From assembly GCA_014621425.1 (NCBI GenBank), contig JAANBB010000611.1:1-19917 (forward strand): a DNA stretch of 19,917 bases, written 5' to 3'. This document shows positions 1 to 10,601 of the stretch, one piece after another; position 1 is the stretch's first letter; each line of letters begins with the position of its first letter. The translations under genes and the position numbers were made by a program. Under the pieces are notes generated by a model, which made no database searches, had not been told where the DNA came from, and was given only the letters and a program-made list of their open reading frames with translations. This stretch comes from Cylindrodendrum hubeiense. Its lineage: Eukaryota > Ascomycota > Sordariomycetes > Hypocreales > Nectriaceae.

Positions 1-187
1 CTCTAGATAGCCTCCCTCAGCAGCTGCTTGAAGTGCTGTTCGTCCTCTAAATCCAATAGCAGCAGCTGCATTGACATCTAGCTCCTACTGCTAGTAGCTT
101 CTCAACAATCTCTAGATAGCCTCCCTCAGCAGCTGCTTGAAGTGCTGTTCGTCCTCTAAATTCAGTAGCAGCAGCTGTATTGACATC
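1..187 (-). repeat. Near-identical tandem ankyrin-coding units
   Basis: Bases 1-78 and 110-187 match except at three positions by eye, all transitions. The period is 109 nt, where 108 (a 36-residue ankyrin unit) would keep the frame. The first 52 bases of each copy are identical. Such high identity between adjacent units is known for repeat domains of fungal NLR genes and suggests recent duplication or gene conversion. The array may continue to the left of the window. Confidence 0.85.
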
Positions 188-2975
188 GGCTCCTGTTGCT
201 ACCAAGAACTGAACGACGACCTCGTGTCCGTTCTGGGCAGCATACCACAGTGGTGTTCGGCTAAATGAATCCTTCAGATCCGGATCATGTCCGAGTCTAA
301 TCAGTGCATCTGCGGCCTTGCTTAATCCAAAGAATCCTGCTAAATGTAGTCCCGTTACTTTTCTTGGAAAATCTTTACTATAACCTCTGCGGTATGCGTA
401 TTTCTCGTCGGCCATTAAAGCTTGACTCGATGCCTCGACCTTAGCTTCGTTCTTGAGAAATCTGATGACTTCATTCGGTGTCTTATCCTTGGGTCCATGA
501 TGTCCCCAGTTGTGCGCAGCGTAGTTATAGAACGGATATGACCGCAATCTCTCCTCAAACTCTAGGTCCGTGTTGCAGAACCCGGCCTCAAAGGTGAAAA
601 ATGAGAGGTATGTAACGCAGGTTGTCATGAGTACAGACTCTGCATCCCGAAACCATCGTTCTCGTGTCTGCTTAAGGTATTCTTGCGTTGTGTAGTGAAC
701 CAGTCGTATAATGCCACCCTCTTCGTCGACTGTTACCAGTCCAGCGCATACAGAGACCATATCTCCGGTACGTGTGAGGTCCCCATGGTCAAGCTCAGAT
801 TTTCCAGCCTTTGTTGCGAGAGCATGCTGAAGTTCGGATGTAGTAAGCTGTCTCTTTGCGCATGTGATCCATGATAGAACTTCCATTGCAAGTTTCTTCA
901 TTCCTAACATCTGTCCGTTGATTCTCACCATGGCTTGTTCGTACGCATGAGCGAGGACTTGATCCTTTTGATCTTCACCTGATCCTTGGGCTTGCTTCCG
1001 GAAAGTCTCCATCGCGCTTCGAATATCGTTCAGTGTCAGCTTATCAGCAAGCCAACCAAGATAGAGTTGTGCCAAGAGAAACCTGCTGATCGTTAGTAGC
1101 CCCACTACACTTCTTATCAACTAGAGACTTACATCCCATCGACAGCTTCTGAGATACCTGTCGTGATTTCTTTTTGCAGCTGGCTGTCCAGCTGGACAAA
1201 AGATGGTAGCTCCCCTATATGACCTTCGAGGTATCTTTCTATATCGCTAGGGCTTGCACGAATCTCTATTGATGAGCTTGCTTCAAAGAGGTCAACAATT
1301 TCTGGAATAAATCTCGATGTTGCAAATATGTTTATCCCGTTCCTTTCCTGAAGGTTGGAAAGCTCCAAAAGGAACTTCATCCGGCATCCATCTGATGTTT
1401 GGCATTCGTCAAGAGCGTCAGTGATGATGAAAACTCTCGAATACATCGCCACCACGGAGTGAAGTAGTCCTGAGATTTCGTCCAGGGATGGCCGTGTTTT
1501 TCCGATCTTATGCTTGTTATAGAGATTTTGGACTTTCTCTGGTAGGGAAGATCGGCTTTGAGTTAGCTGCTTCAGCACACTTGTCAGCAAGTCATCGATC
1601 TTCTGCTCGTTGTGCCGTCTGAAGTTGCAGTAGATAAACGCGATGCCGATTTCCGAGTCGTTGCCAAACTCTGAATTGAGGAAATCGACTACGATTGACG
1701 TTAGGATCGTCTTCCCAGCCCCGGGTATGCCTGGGCAGAACAGTGTCTGATTCCTCGCATCCAGCCAACCGAGGAACTTTTCCGACTCAAGGAGCCAATT
1801 CCCGGTTGATGGTTGCCGTCTTCCAAGATAGTCGCTTTGCTGCAGGCCATAATCAATGGGCGTGAGCCATTTCAGAATATCAGCATCCTCCTTTCTGTCC
1901 AACTTGGCCCGAGTATATGCGGTGTTTTCTTGAATTGTGGATACAGCATCGCAAACTACATTTAATATTAGAACTCTTTGCTAGCTCCGGTTATAAACAA
2001 CTAACCTTGACGCAGTATGTCTCTCACAGGGCGCTCTCCTTCAACACTACTTGACTGGACATATTGAAGAAGTTCCTTCGCAAACGCCGCCGCTACAGCT
2101 GCAGCATGTTCCTGCCAGTCTTTGTTCTTTTTCGAGTCCGCATAATCGCAAATGCCCCGGATGACGATGCACGGGAAGTTATTCATCAGTCCTGCCGCCT
2201 CCATCTCAACGCACAACACATGGCCGTCATAACGCTGGTCAAGGCTGTCACGAAGCTTGTCATCCTTGATCACTTGGTTACCTGACGCGACTAACCCGTA
2301 ATGCACGCGCATGTCTTCTGGTTTCCTCTTATGTTCCTCATTCGCAGGGGTGCTTGCCACTTGCTCGGCCCCACGATCTGTGGCATCAAAAGGGTCTTCG
2401 CGTGACTCAGACCAGGTGTACTGGGGCACCAGTCTCGGCCATTTCTGCTTCATTTCGTCTAGATACCCGGGTATCTTGGATCCGCTCAACTCATTCCTCG
2501 TCTTCAGTTTCGACAACGCTGTGCGGAGGGAGGTGGGTGGGTTGTTCAGCGATCCGGTCTGCTTAAAGTTGCCACCTTCCTCTGCCTTGCCCAAGTCCCA
2601 TTGAACTACCCCAGGATACTGGTCCTTGGGTGTGCTGACTACGACATCGCCAAGTCGCACCTTGGGGGGGATACCTCCGCCGATACCAACCATCAAGCCA
2701 AGCTTAATGAATGGGAAGGTGGAGATCATCCAAGTCGCAATGGTCGCCGCCACATGGGTGCCGATCTCGCCTTCGGGCAAGCAGGCTATGACGATGTTAT
2801 GCTCGCCAATAGATCCCAAAGTGTATGTATTGAGATCATTCGGCGGTTGCGGGAGATCGTCATGTATGTGATCGAGCATGGCCGTCGCCGCGGTCTGCTC
2901 TTTGGAGAGAGCGCAGATCCATCCTATAGTGTATGCCTCATTGTTCTTAGGCTCAGCAGTTGTCTGTGCAGCCAT
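1..2975 (-). CDS. NLR-type STAND protein, PNP_UDP-NACHT-ankyrin (3' end outside window, frameshifted)
   Basis: Three exons: 2975-2006, 1955-1133 and 1082 leftward. The two introns are 50 nt each; the second has donor GTAAGT and branch TACTAAC. The start is the first in-frame ATG after an upstream stop. Residues ~15-315 form a nucleoside-phosphorylase-like domain, with IGWICALSKEQ, VGIGGGIP and VEMEAAG. A NACHT NTPase follows, with Walker A GIPGAGKT at ~399-406 and Walker B IITDALDEC near 500. The second splice creates a GMFLLAQLYL motif, and ankyrin repeats end the visible protein. In this family (known) the N-terminal domain is the effector, NACHT drives nucleotide-dependent oligomerisation, and the repeats sense ligand; members act in heterokaryon incompatibility and are proposed in fungal immunity. 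Oddity: an extra base near 79-80 shifts the frame and gives a stop at 47-49 after 942 residues. The ankyrin frame then resumes in another phase to base 1. The allele may be broken, or the base may be a sequence error. Confidence 0.88.
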
Positions 2976-3654
2976 TGCAAAGGGATCGGTTGGGTCTTGA
3001 GGAGGATGACTGTGGACTTGGGAATCGATCGGCGACGGTCGGTTCTGTTCGACGCAGGTTTCTTGCGGTAGCTCAATAGTTGACAATTGAACAAAGGCAT
3101 CAAACGTGCTGCTTTATGCAGAAGGGAAAGGTGTTAAGATCGCAGAGAAACAGGCTGAGCAGATGTAGAGCATTCAGCCTTACGCGGCAGCCCAACGCAT
3201 TACATCCAATGGAGCATGCAGCTACGCGCGCGTGTCCACAGCCAATCGGACCACCTCTTGTCGGATTTCAACTTGGCAGCCGGGTGTGTTTTTGAACCAA
3301 GACTGGCTTCTCATACAGAATCTGGCCTGGCTCGGGCTATAGGGAGCTTCCAGCACGTAACGCTATCCCTTATCCTTTAGGATGTTTTGCAGTCTATAGA
3401 GATCAAATCCCCACTATTAGTCTAACATGATAGCTTGATACCCAAATGGCACGCTGCTCACCAAGCGCTTACCCCGGATCTCAACCCCCATGATCAAGTC
3501 CCCAATTGCCAAATACTCCACCTCGGACCCAGAAATGAGGCCGGTTCATTCGCCAATCGAGGGGCAATGTACTGTGACAGTATCGTCGTGACCCGGCCCA
3601 CAGATAAGATACCGTCATCGTCTGGTAGGTTCGGCTACAAGTACCCATCATCCG
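2976..3654. promoter_or_regulatory. Divergent intergenic region between NLR and Zn2Cys6 genes
   Basis: About 680 bases separate two genes transcribed away from each other, so both promoters must lie here. The open frames inside it are short, lack family resemblance and overlap one another on both strands, so I see no gene. I could not identify a convincing TATA box or operator. Shared control of the two genes is an inference from geometry only. Confidence 0.5.
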
Positions 3655-6399
3655 ATGATTCAAACTCCCCCTCTGCATATTCCGGCTCCCGTTCCGAACA
3701 CTGATCTACGTGCCGCGCCTCCACATCAATCATCCATGTCTACTTCTGAGCCAAGTCAAAACGTGCGACGGAAGAGGTCAATTGTACCAGACGACCGACG
3801 CAAGCGCGTTCGGAAAGCGTATGCATCCCACCCGAATGCCTGTTGTCGCGTGCTAACCTGAGTACAGCTGCGATCCTTGTCGGGCCAACAAGCTCAAATG
3901 CGACGGCTTGAGTCCGTGTCAGCGATGCCGCGCAGCGGATTCCGCATGCCGTTTTGCTGAGGGTCGAGTGTCAGTCGCTTCGCCTTCCCATCAGCATTCC
4001 GAGAAAGAACTCATCCTCGAGGCCATCCTCCGTGCGCGAAACATCCAGGTTCCGGAAGGCCTGGATGAACTGCGCCGCTATGCCGAAGCGTTAGAAGGTG
4101 GTGACAAAGAGGGTCAGAGTATTGAGCCTGAACAAGGACGCACAGATGGAGAGGCTATGGTGGTCGAGCGTTCCTCCTCTGATGAAAGGGAACGGGGAAG
4201 TATTGTTGTTGACCATGTTCTAAACCCACAGACCTTTGTCCACGACCAAGGCAAGACATGTAAGTGACTGGAGTATCCCGACGTTAGATCTCAAACATGA
4301 CCATATTTCGCAGATTTCGACGGAGGCTCCTCTGCTTGGGCCTTCTTTGACAGCGTCCGAGAACGAGTCCACAAGCCACCAAATCCGACAAGAGACAGAC
4401 AAACAGTAAGTCGTATTGATTCACATCATAGAATAGCCGCTAAAACTGGCAGGCTTATCAACACTTCATCATCGATCCACCAAACCTAGTACTGAACGAC
4501 CTCCGAGCAAGTCTTCTCGCCGCGCTTCCACCTCGGGGAGTGCTCGACTTCTTATCAACCACCTTCTTCCGATACTCGCAGTCCAACTACTTCTTCCTGC
4601 ATCCTGCAATATTTTCAAGAAAGCTAGACGCCTTTCTCGCGGGAACTCAAGAGTTCGACAGACAAGGGACCTATGCAACCCGCCGCTCAATTGAATTCAT
4701 CTGTGTACTTTTTATGATCCTGGCCCTTGGGAGTCAGTACGCAGACCTCGAGCAACATGGCCAGGTCCAAGTTGACTCGTCAAGACTCGTCTCTGATGCG
4801 TCAACGCTAGACCTTTCAAATATGACGACGCCGACACCAACACCCAATCCAGGATGGCGCTTCTACGAGGTTTCCCGCCGCCTCCTCTCAGATGTCGCGT
4901 CCTCGTGCTCAATGACTAGCATCCAAGCTTGTGTCCTCCAAGGCGATTTCCTCATCACGACAAGTGCGCACGACATCGCCTACAATGCCTACGGGCTCGC
5001 AGCTCGAATGGGCATCAACATGGGCATGCATCGCGCACTGGGCACCGACGCCCTCCACCCCCACGTTCGTGAGCTTCGTAACAGGCTATGGTGGAGCGTT
5101 TATACGCTCGAGCGGATGTTCACGTTCCAGATGGGTCGGCCCTTGATGATCGATGACGAGGAGATTGACACGCCGTTTCCGGTGGATCTTCCTGAACTGC
5201 GTACGCCGCAGTACTCGAGCCCTCTCGAAGGCCAAATTGCTTTAATCAAACTATGCCGGATCATGGGCAAAATTGTGAAGACGATGTACTCCAGAACCAC
5301 ACCCTCAGGAAACGAACACATAATCAATACCAGATCCTTCGTCAACCTGAAAGCCGATCTCCAACAATGGAAAGAAGAACTGCCAGAAAAATTACAGCTC
5401 TCTTCGGAAGCCACTCGGGGCGTAGTCCATCTCCACATGTCGCATGAACAAGCCATTATTCTCCTCAGTCGGATACCATTGACTCACGCGGTAGCATCCA
5501 AACGCACCAACGAGACTCCGCTGGAGCACCGCAAAATCGAATTTCTCCAGGAAGCCGCCAGAGATTGCGTGGCGGCTGCTCTTGCGACGATTAAAATGCT
5601 CCAGACGCTCAACCAGCGAGGCCTCATATGTAGATACTCCAGCCATGATCCTCTCTACTGTAGTGCGTCGCTTCATGTACTGCTTCTTGGTGCTAGACTT
5701 GAGCCACCAGCGGATGCGACAAAAAAGATCATTGCAGAAGGTATACTCATTTTAAGAGAGCTGGCCAAGGGCAGCGAGACAGCAGCGTCCTCATTAGGAT
5801 GCATTGTGCCTGGCTTTCAACCGTTCTTCGAGAACGGGGCTATGAATTCAGTATCGCAAGACCAATCGTCTTCTGATGGCGGTCGGGCGCAGGGCCATAG
5901 GGCCTGGCAAGAATGGATTTCCAATACAGACGACGCTGAAACGTCTCATCCAGGGTCAGTAGGGACCATGACTATGACACCACAACTTCAGAATAGTCTT
6001 AATGGGCATGTGAATACCCAGAGCAATGACCGAGTGCCGATCTCCGGTTGGTCGGTAAGTCAATTTCCTCGTCTCGACATAGCCTCAACAACAAGAAATT
6101 GTGTCTATCCTTCACCTACTGACAAAACTTGTCTTCAGGACAACGCCGGTTATGAGGATGGCGGTTTTTCCACAGCAGCCCAAAATGCCCCGCAAGTCGC
6201 AGGACCTCAAGTTGTTAGCCCTGAATATCAACACTTTGGGCTTGACAATCCCATGAATAGTTGGACCATCAACGGTCAACCGTTTTGGGTATCTGATTTA
6301 AATAATAGCTTTGACATCTTGGAGCGAGACTACATGCAGACACCGACGGCGGAGAATCTACATATCTGGGATATCGGTCATGTAGACGTTGAGGAGTGA
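3655..6399 (+). CDS. Zn(2)Cys(6) fungal transcription factor
   Basis: Exons: 3655-3818, 3868-4259, 4314-4405, and 4453 onward. The first three introns are 47-54 nt. The first interrupts the zinc cluster; joining the exons gives CX2CX6CX5CX2CX6C at residues ~56-82, preceded by a basic stretch (RRKRVRKA). The middle homology (fungal-specific TF) region peaks around residues 425-460, with RNRLWWSVYTLERMF and MGRPLMIDDEEIDTPFP. A further likely intron at 6055-6138 (GTAAGT, CTGAC, TTCAG) is 84 nt, in phase and stop-free, so the product is 836 residues if it is spliced and 864 if retained. An alternative start at 3736 removes 27 residues. Known role of the family: nuclear DNA-binding regulator of nearby or pathway genes, usually binding CGG triplets. 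Its target is not shown. It diverges from the NLR gene and lies just upstream of the unknown gene at 6821. Confidence 0.92.
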
Positions 6400-6820
6400 C
6401 ATTGAACAAGTAAAAAGTCCTCGTCCAGGGTGTTGAGCTGTCATACCAGTGCAAATCTTTAGCTCACTGCACATGGTGACAAAGCTGGAGCAGAGGAAAT
6501 AAACCAGCACAGTTTGGAGAATGATCCCCAGCAACAATTGCAACTGTGAATCACTGCAAGAGTGGATTTGAGCCGATGATAACGCCGCCGAGTTTGCCAA
6601 TTTCACATCTCTCTTCTTCCTCCCGCAAACTCGGATTCGGATCAAACACGCGATCCATTTATGTCATCTCTTTCACACACTTCTTGAGCAGCCATCTCTT
6701 CTTCTACATCTCCAGCACTGCCTGCCTGTCTGCCACTAGAACTAGAGCCAGGACACGAAGCAACGGACCTTTATTCTTTCCGAGTCTCATTGGTTCCCAC
6801 GACAGCTGTGTGCGGCCAGG
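6400..6820 (+). promoter_or_regulatory. Intergenic region, probable 5' leader of the following gene
   Basis: These 421 bases lie between two plus-strand genes. From about 6600 to 6730 the plus strand is rich in CT tracts, a common feature upstream of fungal transcription starts. The small open frames here show no family resemblance and are treated as non-coding. No terminator or binding site could be assigned. Confidence 0.4.
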
Positions 6821-8403
6821 ATGGACAAAGTCGGCAGACTTCAATCTGGACACCCAAAGCGGGCTAGAGAGCCATCTCCTACGCCCAGCAGTAAACGAGT
6901 CGCACGGCCACTCTTAAGCATCTGCGACAAACCTCCTGCAGCCCAGGATTTGCTCCGAAAGCTGAAACGATGCGCTGTCCCGAAACAGCCCGGTGACTTG
7001 AACGCAAATGATCACCCAGTCCAACCACCCTCTGGTGATGACCTGGTGAAGGGTTCATCAGTTAAGTATGTTGCCTCGGATCTTAAGATCAAACCCACGC
7101 GCAGGAGATTCAAAGCTGACATCCTGATGATGGATACAGGAATCAGCCATCCGACCAAGCCACTGGAAAGGGTGCTGAGCCATCTCAGTCCGCCGAGACT
7201 CACGAAACCACTTCTTTGAGTCCGACTCCCGCTCCCGATGAGATTTCCGTTTACCCCTGCACGCAAGACGGAAAAAGTGTGATGGTGTCCAGCCAGCCAT
7301 GCAACCATGCCGCATGTCTGTTACGTTTAACACCCGATCCTGGGCTTGCTTCTTTTGACCTTGGTTTTCTGGGGTCGTATGAAGAAGTCAACAATTGGCG
7401 ACTCCGAGTCGCAGACGCATTGTCTATTCCAATCCGTCAACTTGATTTCGACAGTTCAGAGATGGCAATCGGGTGGGGAGGGATGAAGTCAAAAGTCGCG
7501 ACAGCACTCAAGAAGGGGAAGCTGGGAGAATTGCAGGCAGAATGCTGCGCGCTCAACATTAACTACCTTACTGCATGTTGGTTTCCAGATCCCGATGCGT
7601 ATCTTGAGGTTGTTTCTGGTGAACTTTTGGGCCGGTTGGAAGACATCAACCATGACCGACTCCAAGTCGCACGCGCACTCTCCATTCCGTTGAGCGAACT
7701 TTACTTTCATGGTCCAGAACTAGCGCTCAGGTGGAAGGGAATGGTCTCTGAGGTCATGATCACATCTAAGCAAGGAAGACTACAGGGACTGAGCATGAAA
7801 TACCTAACTCTGCCATCGCCTGAGGTCGTCGACAACTCAAAGGCAGCTGGGTACCTCACAGACAAGGACAAAGATGACATCCTACTTCTAATCACCAGTA
7901 TGATGCCAAGAGCTCAGCATTGGGCAGCGGTGGAGCGCATGGTGGATGGCCCACATCATCTCCGGGCGACTGATATGGCAGCGTTGGTGACGGAGGCGGA
8001 GGGGTACATGAGGATAGAGTTGGCTCGGTTCGCAACTGTCACCAGAGAGGATTATTCGTTCTCCAACCCTGAAGAGATCAAGTCACTCATACGGGGGATT
8101 CCCCGTCTGTTGATCCAAGCATACGGGATTACTTCTGACTTAGCAGTCGAGTACATGGTCCAGGTGGACGAAATGACTCCCCACATACGACAACAACTCA
8201 GCCATAAAATGGGCAGAACGATCGTGGATATTATCGATGTGACTTGGAAGGGAATAGCAGGGCACGACGCTAAGCAGACCCGGGCTTTTTGGGACGCCCT
8301 CCGGCCCAGATTGGAAGTCGTGGCAAATACTCCACTTGTGTGCTGCCAGTCAGTCTTGGGCGACAAGATCAAAAAGATTTTGCAGAGGCCCCACCTAAAG
8401 TGA
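6821..8403 (+). CDS. Unknown protein with internally duplicated ~80-residue domain
   Basis: I do not recognise this family. Two overlapping frames join cleanly through a 74-nt intron at 7066-7139 (donor GTATGT, branch CTGAC, acceptor ACAG), giving 502 residues from the ATG at 6821. The first ~140 residues are basic and rich in Pro, Ser and Lys, probably disordered, with Lys/Arg clusters that could be a nuclear signal. Two successive segments, residues ~147-225 and ~231-308, clearly repeat. Both start with PDP, share an R-L-x-V-A-x-A-L-S-I-P core, then an E-x-A-x-x-W-x-G-M block and a K-x-G-x-L block. The C-terminal ~190 residues look helical and soluble. There is no signal peptide or membrane segment. 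It lies 421 bases downstream of the Zn2Cys6 gene on the same strand, so co-regulation is possible but unproven. Confidence 0.75.
7333..7812 (+). repeat. Diverged tandem duplication inside the 6821-8403 gene
   Basis: The two copies begin at 7333 and 7585, a period of 252 nt (84 codons). Protein similarity runs through almost the whole unit, and DNA similarity is still visible by eye around the R-L-x-V-A-x-A-L-S-I-P block. The copies are diverged but in frame and gap-free over most of their length, which points to an old duplication kept under protein-level selection. Confidence 0.8.
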
Positions 8404-9060
8404 GGGTGCTGGTTATGATGCCCAACGCGTGTGGGCACCTTTTGTTGATGTTGATTTATCACCGTCGGATAGGTGGACACCTGGGTTTATGTGTCCGCCA
8501 GGACTAAGTGATGCTTCGATAGAGTGGTTAACGGGCGGACTAGGGTAGGCCAAATTGACAGTGATGTTCAGCAATATTAACGATCATATCTGCTTCTGCA
8601 CTCCACACAAGTCTGTATTATTCAAGTGTGCATCAATCAACTGGGTATTATTCTGCGTGTCAATGCTCACAAGTTGATGATGATGAGTGGAAGGCTAAGA
8701 TTCAAGAAGCCTGCGGCCGAGACCCCCTCTGCCTCGTTGGGGGCGGTATTTCTGGGCCAGTTTGCTTTCGTTTGTCTCAGAGGTCTGTTTCTTGGGACAC
8801 ACCCGAGCTCAGATGGAGCTTGGCTTCAAGTTGATGAAGCCAATGGCAGATTGCGATGAGCTCTTACCCCAACGCCTTCATCGCTGTCGGTGGTGTCAAC
8901 GGTGGCATCGGCGGCATCATATCCACCAATTATTACTTGAGGGACATCACATTAATGTGCGGAATAACATTGTTTTTCTTAAATCTTTCTTAAGCTTGAG
9001 TTCGCATCATATATATGAAAGATAAAGAATTGCGACAATTCAACTGCGAAAGAATGAAGA
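8404..9060. other. Convergent intergenic region with repeat copy and possible gene relics
   Basis: This lies between the 3' ends of a plus-strand and a minus-strand gene. It holds repeat copy R1 (about 8483-8665). After it come two short open stretches with coding-like composition: a frame from about 8676 to a stop near 8828, and a 45-codon ATG frame at 8856-8993 encoding a Gly/Ile-rich hydrophobic peptide that begins MSSYPNAFIAVGG. I could not assign either to a family; they may be relics. Confidence 0.45.
8483..8665. repeat. Dispersed repeat copy R1
   Basis: It matches R2 (12293-12553) and R3 (16550-16832) through shared blocks such as GGACTAA, AGAGTGGTTAAC-like, CGGACTAGGGTAGG and CTGTATTATTCA, and ends after TGCATCAATCAACTGGGTA. 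On its left it also shares with R3 the last few codons before a TAA. It does not share the right-hand part that R2 and R3 have in common. Confidence 0.75.
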
Positions 9061-10601
9061 TCAAACAAGCACCTCGGCCAGACGCTCTGCCGCATCCTCG
9101 TCCCCCCACTCAACAATCTCGCAACTCGCGCTCTCTTCCATCTTGCGCGCCACAAATACTTCCATCGCCTTCCTCTGTGGCTCTGAAAGAAGCTCAAGCC
9201 TGGCTTGGTAGTCCTGCTTCTCGTTTGGTCCAAAGTAGCTCTCGTCCAGGAACTTCCACCAGATGAAGTCAAAGGACCAGCTCTTCCTAGCCGCGTAGTT
9301 AAGCATCCATGTCCGCTTCTCCCAGCTCTCCCGCATGCATTGAGAGAGCGGCAATTCCGTCTTTCCGCCGTCGGTCAGTGACATACCATTGACCTTTTCG
9401 GCGAGGTTCATCGCTGCCATCTTGTTCTCCTCAGCTTCCAGCACGCGTAGAAAAGTATGGAGCCGAGGTTCATAGGCTTTCATCCATTCGCGGTATCCGC
9501 CCCTCCAACTTTCTGGTTCTTGAAGGAGCAACCACCAGGGCGGATCAAAACTGCATTGCGCGGGGGCGGCGTACGCGAACTCCCAGTCAATGACGCCGAC
9601 GACTCTCAGATCCTTGTTGATGAGAACGTTGGCCGGCTTGAAGTCCTCGGAGAACAGCCTGAACTCCCCGTCTGATTTCGACAGCTCAAGGTCAAAGCGC
9701 CTCTTAGTAACGAGGTTCCGGTATAGCTGGCGAGCGACATATTTATCTCGGGCGTCTTCCTTGTCTTTTACGGCATCGTTGTGCTGGAACGCCAGCTGAG
9801 TCATATGCATGTCACCTAGAGCACTGTACCACTCGTCTGCAGAATCGTAGGTCTGAGACGGTAGGATACTTTCTGGTGTGTCGGTGTATGCGACAATTTC
9901 GTTCATGTTCGCGATCAAGGGACGTCCCCTGACAGAAATAGAATTCTCGCCCTTTTCTTCGACAAGTGATCCAATCCGAGGGAACCTCAGGGTGGATAGT
10001 TGCAGTAGTATGTTGGCCATCTGGCCGTAGAGAAGCTCTAGTTTCTCCTCAGCGATGTCTGGGTTCAGGACAGCCGGCCCATCAATCGGGCGTTCTGGAT
10101 CAACAAGTGCGTGGGCCATTGACTGATGGTGCTCAATGTATTCCATAATGAAGAACGGCCCCAGTTTCGTGGGATTTTCGGCTGCGGTTCCGTAATGATA
10201 GATATGTGGGACCGGGATAGAAGTATGGGCGGCAACATGCCGCATTGTGGCCATCTCATATAACATTTTCTCCTCAGGAAATCGAACGAGCCCTACTCAT
10301 GTCAGTGGCCTTGAGTAATACTGTATACAGCTCACACCTTACCCTTGATTGGAACCCTCATTATCACCGATGAGCCGTCCTTGTACTCAAGGCGGTAGAC
10401 GGTATTGTACCCACCCCTAACCGCCCGGTGTATCACCTTCGGCTGGCCAGGCTTATATTTCAGGATAAGATTGCCCACAGCCCGATATACCTCGTCCGTT
10501 CGAATTGACTCGTTCCACTGGTCAGTGTCTTCTTCGAGTTTCTGCCAAACGAGGTCGTCCATCCACATGCAAAGGAACCGGAACTTTGGTTTGGCAGGCA
10601 T
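9061..10601 (-). CDS. APH/choline-kinase-like phosphotransferase family protein
   Basis: Two exons, 10601-10343 and 10292-9061, with a 50-nt intron (donor GTAAGG, branch CTGAC, acceptor TAG). Splicing creates the usual I-K-G-L-V-R-F-P-E-E-K join, and the product is 496 residues. The ATG at 10601 is the first in-frame start; the frame upstream opens only with TTG. The N-lobe has YNTVYRLEYKDGSSVIMRVP. The catalytic loop reads FSEDFKPANVLI, with the loop Asp and Asn kept and the classical His absent, as I recall for many fungal members. GVIDWEFAYAAP carries the metal-binding Asp. Members (known) transfer phosphate from ATP to small molecules or to undefined substrates. The substrate here cannot be read from sequence, and drug-resistance activity should not be assumed. 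It is probably soluble, with no signal peptide seen. Confidence 0.87.

Noticed and set aside
2601..3071. Plus-strand open frame of 156 codons
   Set aside because: It lies opposite the well-supported nucleoside-phosphorylase domain of the NLR gene and has no recognisable motif.
2976..3086. Extension of the NLR protein upstream to 3086
   Set aside because: The codon at 3086 is TTG, not ATG, and an in-frame stop lies a little further upstream. The first ATG is at 2975.
3435..3704. Plus-strand open frame of 89 codons upstream of the Zn2Cys6 gene
   Set aside because: Composition is unlike coding, it overlaps the first exon in another frame, and no motif is present. It probably belongs to the promoter or leader.
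5100..5456. Minus-strand open frame inside the Zn2Cys6 gene
   Set aside because: It is a shadow of the conserved middle homology region, which is clearly coded on the plus strand.
7216..7219. ATGA-like overlap suggesting translational coupling between two genes
   Set aside because: The second frame has no ATG there, and a canonical 74-nt intron joins the two frames without stops, so this is one spliced gene.
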